A stretch of 8,269 bases of DNA from JAHJCL01 sp043818355 (GTDB taxonomy: Bacteria; Patescibacteriota; Minisyncoccia; Minisyncoccales; DG-74-3), in assembly GCA_043818355.1 (NCBI GenBank), contig JBDRFX010000018.1, positions 1-8,269 on the forward strand, given 5' to 3'. This document shows positions 4,904 through 8,269 of the stretch, one piece after another (positions within the stretch are counted from its first letter, which is position 1; every line of letters starts with the position of its first letter). Position numbers and translations under genes: made by a program. The notes under the pieces were generated by a model. That model was not told the DNA's origin. It did not search any database and worked only from the letters and a program-made list of their open reading frames with translations.

Positions 4904-6247
4904 ATGAAAAGAGCCACCAATCTAATATATGAAAATTTTAAATCTACAAAGAAGGGATTTAGATTTTATTATAAAATTGATAAGGAACAATATTCATTTT
5001 GGATTTCTACTAATCAGGCAGAAATAAAAATTGATGATCAATCAAAAAAATTAGTTTTATTCCATATTGGACTTACTTTTTTAATTGACATTGCCGTTAT
5101 TTGTTGTCCTAAAAATATAATCATAAAACCAGCCTTTCTCTCCAACAAACAAATAAAATTTTGGAAATGGATATATGAAGAATCATCATTAGAAAGAGCA
5201 TTTAATGAAAAAACAGAACTGTTATTTTTAAATACAAACTGGATAATAAAAAATAAGACTAATAAGTTCAAAATGTTTTGCAAAGAAAAAGGAGCAAAAA
5301 ATCTTACGATATCCATGAGCGGTGGCAAAGAATCTTTGACGGCACTAAAACTTTTCAAAAATTACCCAAATCTTTCATTATTTTTCTTTGATTATAATGA
5401 TAAAAATTCGTTTCACATGAGAAAGGCTTATGATGATCTGAAGAAAAAATTTAACTATCATCAAATTAATACCAATATAAGTCACACTGGCAAATTATGT
5501 AAAAAATATAAAGTTAAAGATTATTCTCTGTTTGTAATAGGACAACTTATTTTTAATAGTCTACTTTATTCAGACAAAATAGATTATTTACTGATCGGAA
5601 ATGAATATAGTTCAAATTTTGGAAATGCAAAATATAACGGCAGATTAGTTAATCATCAATTTGATAAAACAATTGTTTTTGCTAAAAAAATTAATGGATA
5701 TATGAAAGATTATTTCAATGGAGCCATGACATATGTTTCTCCATTTTTTGGTTTATATGAATACAAGATAGCAGAACTGTTTTTTTTAGATAATGATTAT
5801 TTAGATATATGGACAAGTTGTAATAACTCTAACTCTAAACATAATTTTTGTTGCAAATGTCCAAAATGTGCTTTTATATATATGATCTCTCTTCCTTTTC
5901 TGGAAAAATCTTTTTTAGATAAACATTTCTTTAAAAATCCCCTTAAAAACTTAAAATTATGTAAATCTCTTATAGATATAAATTCCGATAAGCCAACAGA
6001 TTGTGTTGGGGAAAAAAAGGAATGTTGGATTGCTCTTTATAAAATTATTGAACAAAACAAAGCGAATGAATCAAAATTAATTCAATATTTCAAAAAAGAA
6101 ATTCTTCCAAAAATAAAAAAAGATTTAAAGAAAATGGAATTAGAAATTAATTCAGAACAAACTCAATTTAAATATTTGCCAAAAGAATTATTGAAATATT
6201 TGCCTGCTGACCTCTTAACTTCTATTCGTAAATCAAAAAGCCACTAA
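4904..6247 (+). CDS. murL: MurL-like UDP-MurNAc-L-Ala-L-Glu epimerase (PP-loop enzyme)
   Basis: The 447-aa protein resembles MurL, which converts UDP-MurNAc-L-Ala-L-Glu to the D-Glu form with ATP going to AMP and pyrophosphate. It supplies D-glutamate to the peptidoglycan stem without a free-glutamate racemase. An N-terminal domain (about 1-110) contains FHIGL (53-57) and CCPKNIIIKPAFLS (67-80). The ATP-pyrophosphatase P-loop follows as SGGKES (139-144). The block GNEYSSNFGN...NHQFDKT (232-256) and the Cys cluster CCKCPKCAF (316-324) match the family pattern as I know it, as does CVGEKKECWIAL (367-378). The P-loop Asp of SGGKDS is replaced by Glu. The basic C-terminal tail (about 385-447) is predicted helical. 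The ATG follows a consensus -10 by 16 nt, and the stop lies in the loop of a shared terminator. The convergent neighbours are cell-wall-type GNAT genes. The PP-loop fold is sure; the exact substrate is by family resemblance. Confidence 0.78.
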   Translation: MKRATNLIYENFKSTKKGFRFYYKIDKEQYSFWISTNQAEIKIDDQSKKLVLFHIGLTFLIDIAVICCPKNIIIKPAFLSNKQIKFWKWIYEESSLERAFNEKTELLFLNTNWIIKNKTNKFKMFCKEKGAKNLTISMSGGKESLTALKLFKNYPNLSLFFFDYNDKNSFHMRKAYDDLKKKFNYHQINTNISHTGKLCKKYKVKDYSLFVIGQLIFNSLLYSDKIDYLLIGNEYSSNFGNAKYNGRLVNHQFDKTIVFAKKINGYMKDYFNGAMTYVSPFFGLYEYKIAELFFLDNDYLDIWTSCNNSNSKHNFCCKCPKCAFIYMISLPFLEKSFLDKHFFKNPLKNLKLCKSLIDINSDKPTDCVGEKKECWIALYKIIEQNKANESKLIQYFKKEILPKIKKDLKKMELEINSEQTQFKYLPKELLKYLPADLLTSIRKSKSH

Positions 6248-6266
6248 TCAGGTGATTTTTTTGATT
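6231..6266. terminator. Bidirectional terminator between convergent genes (family B)
   Basis: CAC/GTG (6242-6244 with 6252-6254) closes a 7-nt loop. A C/A mismatch, a G-T pair, an A-run against a T-run (6235-6239 with 6257-6261) and AATC/GATT arms extend the stem. T-runs of seven on the + strand and five on the - strand follow, so it can end both transcripts. The MurL stop TAA (6245-6247) sits inside the loop, and the opposing gene ends only 23 bp further on. Confidence 0.75.
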
Positions 6267-6270
6267 TTAA

Positions 6271-7182
6271 TTATATTATTATATTTTTTGATATTTTAAA
6301 AAGTGGACATTTATCAGCGTGCCATTTTTCTTTCCAATTACAATCACCAGCGCATAAATCAAATATCTCGTATTTTTCCGCCAAAGCCTTATCTATGGCT
6401 TTTAAAATTGAATATTTCCCAATACCATCAAATTCTTCATTATTATTTCCAACAGCAAGAAAGGTAAATGTTTTATCATGACCAATAGAAAAAGATGCAG
6501 CTTGCGGTTTTCCATTGATAAAAATTGATATTAAATATTTTTTTTGTTTAAGATTTAAGAAGATGTCTTTCATAATTTCTTCTCTATGAGGAAAAAGAAA
6601 AGATGAATCTATGCCAAAATTCTTCTTATTTTGTTTAATTAAAAAAAATAGTGTTTCCAAATTTAATTCATCTCTTACCTCAATATCATATTTTTTTTCT
6701 GTATTCTTTATTTTATTTCTTAATTTTCTCATTCTTTCTGAAGGGAAATATTTTTTTAGGAATTCTTGAAGATTGATGCAATCATTAAAAGAATAAGTGT
6801 ATTTGAAATCTTCAAATTCTAATTTCAAAAAAGGATTCTCAATCATCTCTTCTGAATACAAAGGTAATGTTATTGATTCAAAAAACAAGGGCGACAGTTC
6901 TTTGTAGTCATTATTAATAAAGAGTTGATTTTCTTCCATAAAAGAACCGCCGAAAAATTCTAAATATTTTTTATCTTTATTATATTGCAATGGAAGAAGA
7001 CCTATTGGTTTTCCATTTTCATAGCCAAGATAAAAAAATAATTCATAGTTAAAATACTTGTAGAAAAAATATCTAAAATCCCATGTTTGCCAAACATTGT
7101 TTTTAGGAGAGAATTGTTCCCATAATTCTTGAGCTTTTTCTAAATTTTTTATTACTTCAATCTTGAAATTATGGTTTTTCAT
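6271..7182 (-). CDS. FemAB/BioF2-like GNAT acyltransferase, second gene of pair
   Basis: This 303-aa soluble protein has the tandem-GNAT layout of the BioF2-like/FemAB group (Acetyltransf_6). An N-terminal half contains KAQELWEQF (16-24), TWDFRYFFYKYF (33-44) and a GLLPLQY strand (61-67). A basic helix follows (ERMRKLRNKIKNTEKKYDIEV, about 149-169), then the C-terminal GNAT core with INGKPQAASFSI (222-233) and the FDGIGKYSILKAIDKAL helix (251-267). FemAB-type members transfer amino acids from tRNA onto lipid II or other cell-wall precursors; others acylate different amines. The convergent MurL gene favours a cell-wall substrate, which is inference. It is a paralogue of the gene upstream and overlaps it by 14 nt, so translation is likely coupled. 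The frame ends 23 bp from the MurL stop, at the shared terminator. Confidence 0.8.
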   Translation of the reverse strand: MKNHNFKIEVIKNLEKAQELWEQFSPKNNVWQTWDFRYFFYKYFNYELFFYLGYENGKPIGLLPLQYNKDKKYLEFFGGSFMEENQLFINNDYKELSPLFFESITLPLYSEEMIENPFLKLEFEDFKYTYSFNDCINLQEFLKKYFPSERMRKLRNKIKNTEKKYDIEVRDELNLETLFFLIKQNKKNFGIDSSFLFPHREEIMKDIFLNLKQKKYLISIFINGKPQAASFSIGHDKTFTFLAVGNNNEEFDGIGKYSILKAIDKALAEKYEIFDLCAGDCNWKEKWHADKCPLFKISKNIII

Positions 7183-8197
7183 ATTTGAATAGTTTCACTG
7201 ATTCAAAAAGACCACTCTTCCAAGTATAGTTATTTTGTAAGAAGTCTATCTTTTTCATTTTTAGGTTTATAGCATCATCTATTTCAAATAGATTCATATA
7301 GTTTCCTATACCAGAAAATTCTTTTACATTATAACCACATTTTACAGTAATATAGGTTGTACCAAAGAGAACTACTAAATCAACTCCAGCAACTTTGTTG
7401 TTGATTTTAATAGTAATCATTTTTATATTGTATGACTTTCCTGCAAATTTAATAACATTTCTGAATGTTTCTTGTCTTCTTGGATCTAACCAATCAGCTT
7501 CCTGATTTTTTTGAGTCATTCTATCTTTAGAAAGCCTTATTAACTCTTCAATATCTTTAAAGTTGTTGAGAGTGATTTGGGGGTTCAATTTTATAATATG
7601 ATTTCTGTCTTTTCTTAAATTTCTTCTAGTGTTCTTTTTAAGAGTAACCAAATAATCTTCATGATTCTTGAAGCTTTCAACGTTAAGAATATATTTACTT
7701 GAATCTGGTTCAAAATTAATAAAATCTTTTATGGAATTTGCTGATTTTTCTTCTATACCATTAAGAAATAGGGGAGAAGGAGCATTTTTTAATAGACAAG
7801 CTATATGTTCTGGTTTTTTTGTAAAAAACCTCACTTCTTCTTGCCAATCACTACCAAACCAAAAGTATTTTTTCTCTTCTTGCTCATACCAAAGTGGAAG
7901 TAAAGCTAAAATTTCTTGATCTTTTTTTAAGACCATGAAATATGGTTCATGTTTATATGCTTCGTAAAAGGCGAATCTGAATTCCCAAGTATCAAAAAAA
8001 GTTTGGGCAGGCATAAATTGATGCCAGATTTCTTTTGCTTGTGTTATATCTCTTACAATTTCTATATCTGAACAAACTAAAAAAGAGTCCATAGTCCCGA
8101 TTGGAAGACTCTTCGAAAATAGCAAATTATTCCGTAACGACGGGGGTTCTTCTCCTTTTTGTTCTATAGATAAAGATGAAGATGTTTTGTTTTCCAT
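7169..8197 (-). CDS. FemAB/BioF2-like GNAT acyltransferase, first gene of pair
   Basis: This 342-aa paralogue of the next gene has matching blocks: QAKEIWHQFMP (53-63), TWEFRFAFYEAY (70-81), LALLPLWY (97-104), the basic helix NTRRNLRKDRN (189-199), INNKVAGVDLVVLF (265-278) and FSGIGNYMNLFEIDDAI (294-310). The role is expected to be amino-acid or acyl transfer, plausibly to a peptidoglycan precursor, which is inferred from family and context. Residues 1-35 are a polar, low-complexity extension absent from the partner. Starting at Met36 (codon 8092-8090) would give both paralogues the same N-terminus. I kept the first ATG because a consensus promoter sits 17 nt upstream of it and the frame is open throughout. 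The gene is first in its operon. The two proteins have diverged strongly, so they probably act at different positions or on different substrates. Confidence 0.8.
   Translation of the reverse strand: MENKTSSSLSIEQKGEEPPSLRNNLLFSKSLPIGTMDSFLVCSDIEIVRDITQAKEIWHQFMPAQTFFDTWEFRFAFYEAYKHEPYFMVLKKDQEILALLPLWYEQEEKKYFWFGSDWQEEVRFFTKKPEHIACLLKNAPSPLFLNGIEEKSANSIKDFINFEPDSSKYILNVESFKNHEDYLVTLKKNTRRNLRKDRNHIIKLNPQITLNNFKDIEELIRLSKDRMTQKNQEADWLDPRRQETFRNVIKFAGKSYNIKMITIKINNKVAGVDLVVLFGTTYITVKCGYNVKEFSGIGNYMNLFEIDDAINLKMKKIDFLQNNYTWKSGLFESVKLFKYEKP
8079..8113 (-). other. Terminator-like hairpin inside the GNAT gene start
   Basis: Read on the - strand, AAGAGTC (8113-8107) and GACTCTT (8089-8083) form a perfect 7-bp stem around a 17-nt loop. 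The stem runs directly into TTTTTT (8084-8079). It lies about 100 nt into the transcript, and the possible internal start codon 8092-8090 straddles the base of the loop. It could attenuate the operon or hide that start. It may also be chance in AT-rich coding sequence. Confidence 0.4.
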
Positions 8198-8214
8198 TTG
8201 ATTTTATTAGTAGA

Positions 8215-8242
8215 ATTATATATTAATCATTTAGACTGTCAA
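8215..8242 (-). promoter_or_regulatory. Consensus sigma70 promoter of the GNAT operon
   Basis: On the - strand a perfect TTGACA (8242-8237) and a perfect TATAAT (8220-8215) are 16 nt apart. Transcription would begin near 8208, leaving a leader of about 11 nt with no Shine-Dalgarno sequence before the ATG at 8197. It drives both GNAT genes. The remaining bases to the window end (8243-8269) show nothing recognisable. Confidence 0.8.
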
Positions 8243-8269
8243 TGGGCTAAGTTGAATTTATCTTTTTTT

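Noticed and set aside
5038..5358. A 106-codon frame on the - strand inside the MurL-like gene
   Set aside because: It is antisense to well-conserved MurL blocks including the P-loop and has no start signals.

Overview
The window comes from a very AT-rich, tightly packed bacterial genome. Gene content suggests a Candidate Phyla Radiation (Patescibacteria, Parcubacteria-like) organism: a tiny two-helix DUF5652-type membrane protein, a short ABC-F ATPase, a DEAD-box helicase with an R/G/S-rich head, a MurL-type glutamate epimerase, and tandem FemAB/BioF2-like GNAT proteins. Genes end in TAA, one in TGA, consistent with the standard code. Several promoters match the sigma70 consensus closely and sit so near the start codons that leaders would be about 0-16 nt, with no clear Shine-Dalgarno sequence. 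The lineage call is inference from gene content.

Layout. Positions 2-372 hold the tail of a charged protein and a DUF5652-like gene, probably one operon. Positions 369-566 hold a strong promoter, a long rod-like non-coding RNA candidate (about 110 nt of paired structure) and its own terminator. This is the most interesting undescribed element; a 6S-like RNA is the leading guess. Next come an unrecognised 107-aa gene (632-955), the ABC-F ATPase (1066-2517), and a DEAD-box helicase (2728-3963) behind a roughly 150-nt leader with an internal terminator-like hairpin. A 41-aa zinc-ribbon protein (4101-4226) follows, then a Phd/YefM-RelE/ParE toxin-antitoxin pair (4383-4844) with a palindromic operator. 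A MurL-like PP-loop enzyme (4904-6247) faces two overlapping, paralogous GNAT genes (8197-7169, 7182-6271) across a shared terminator.

How it fits together. The left half is RNA and ribosome biology: a possible regulatory RNA, a translation-factor-like ABC-F and an RNA helicase. The right half looks like cell-wall precursor chemistry. MurL makes the D-Glu of the peptidoglycan stem, and FemAB-like GNAT proteins commonly add amino acids to peptidoglycan precursors; the second link is inferred from fold and position. The + strand units end in a recurring terminator type, stem AATCGCT/AGCGATT followed by TTTTTTGAT or a close variant, which looks like a dispersed repeat family.
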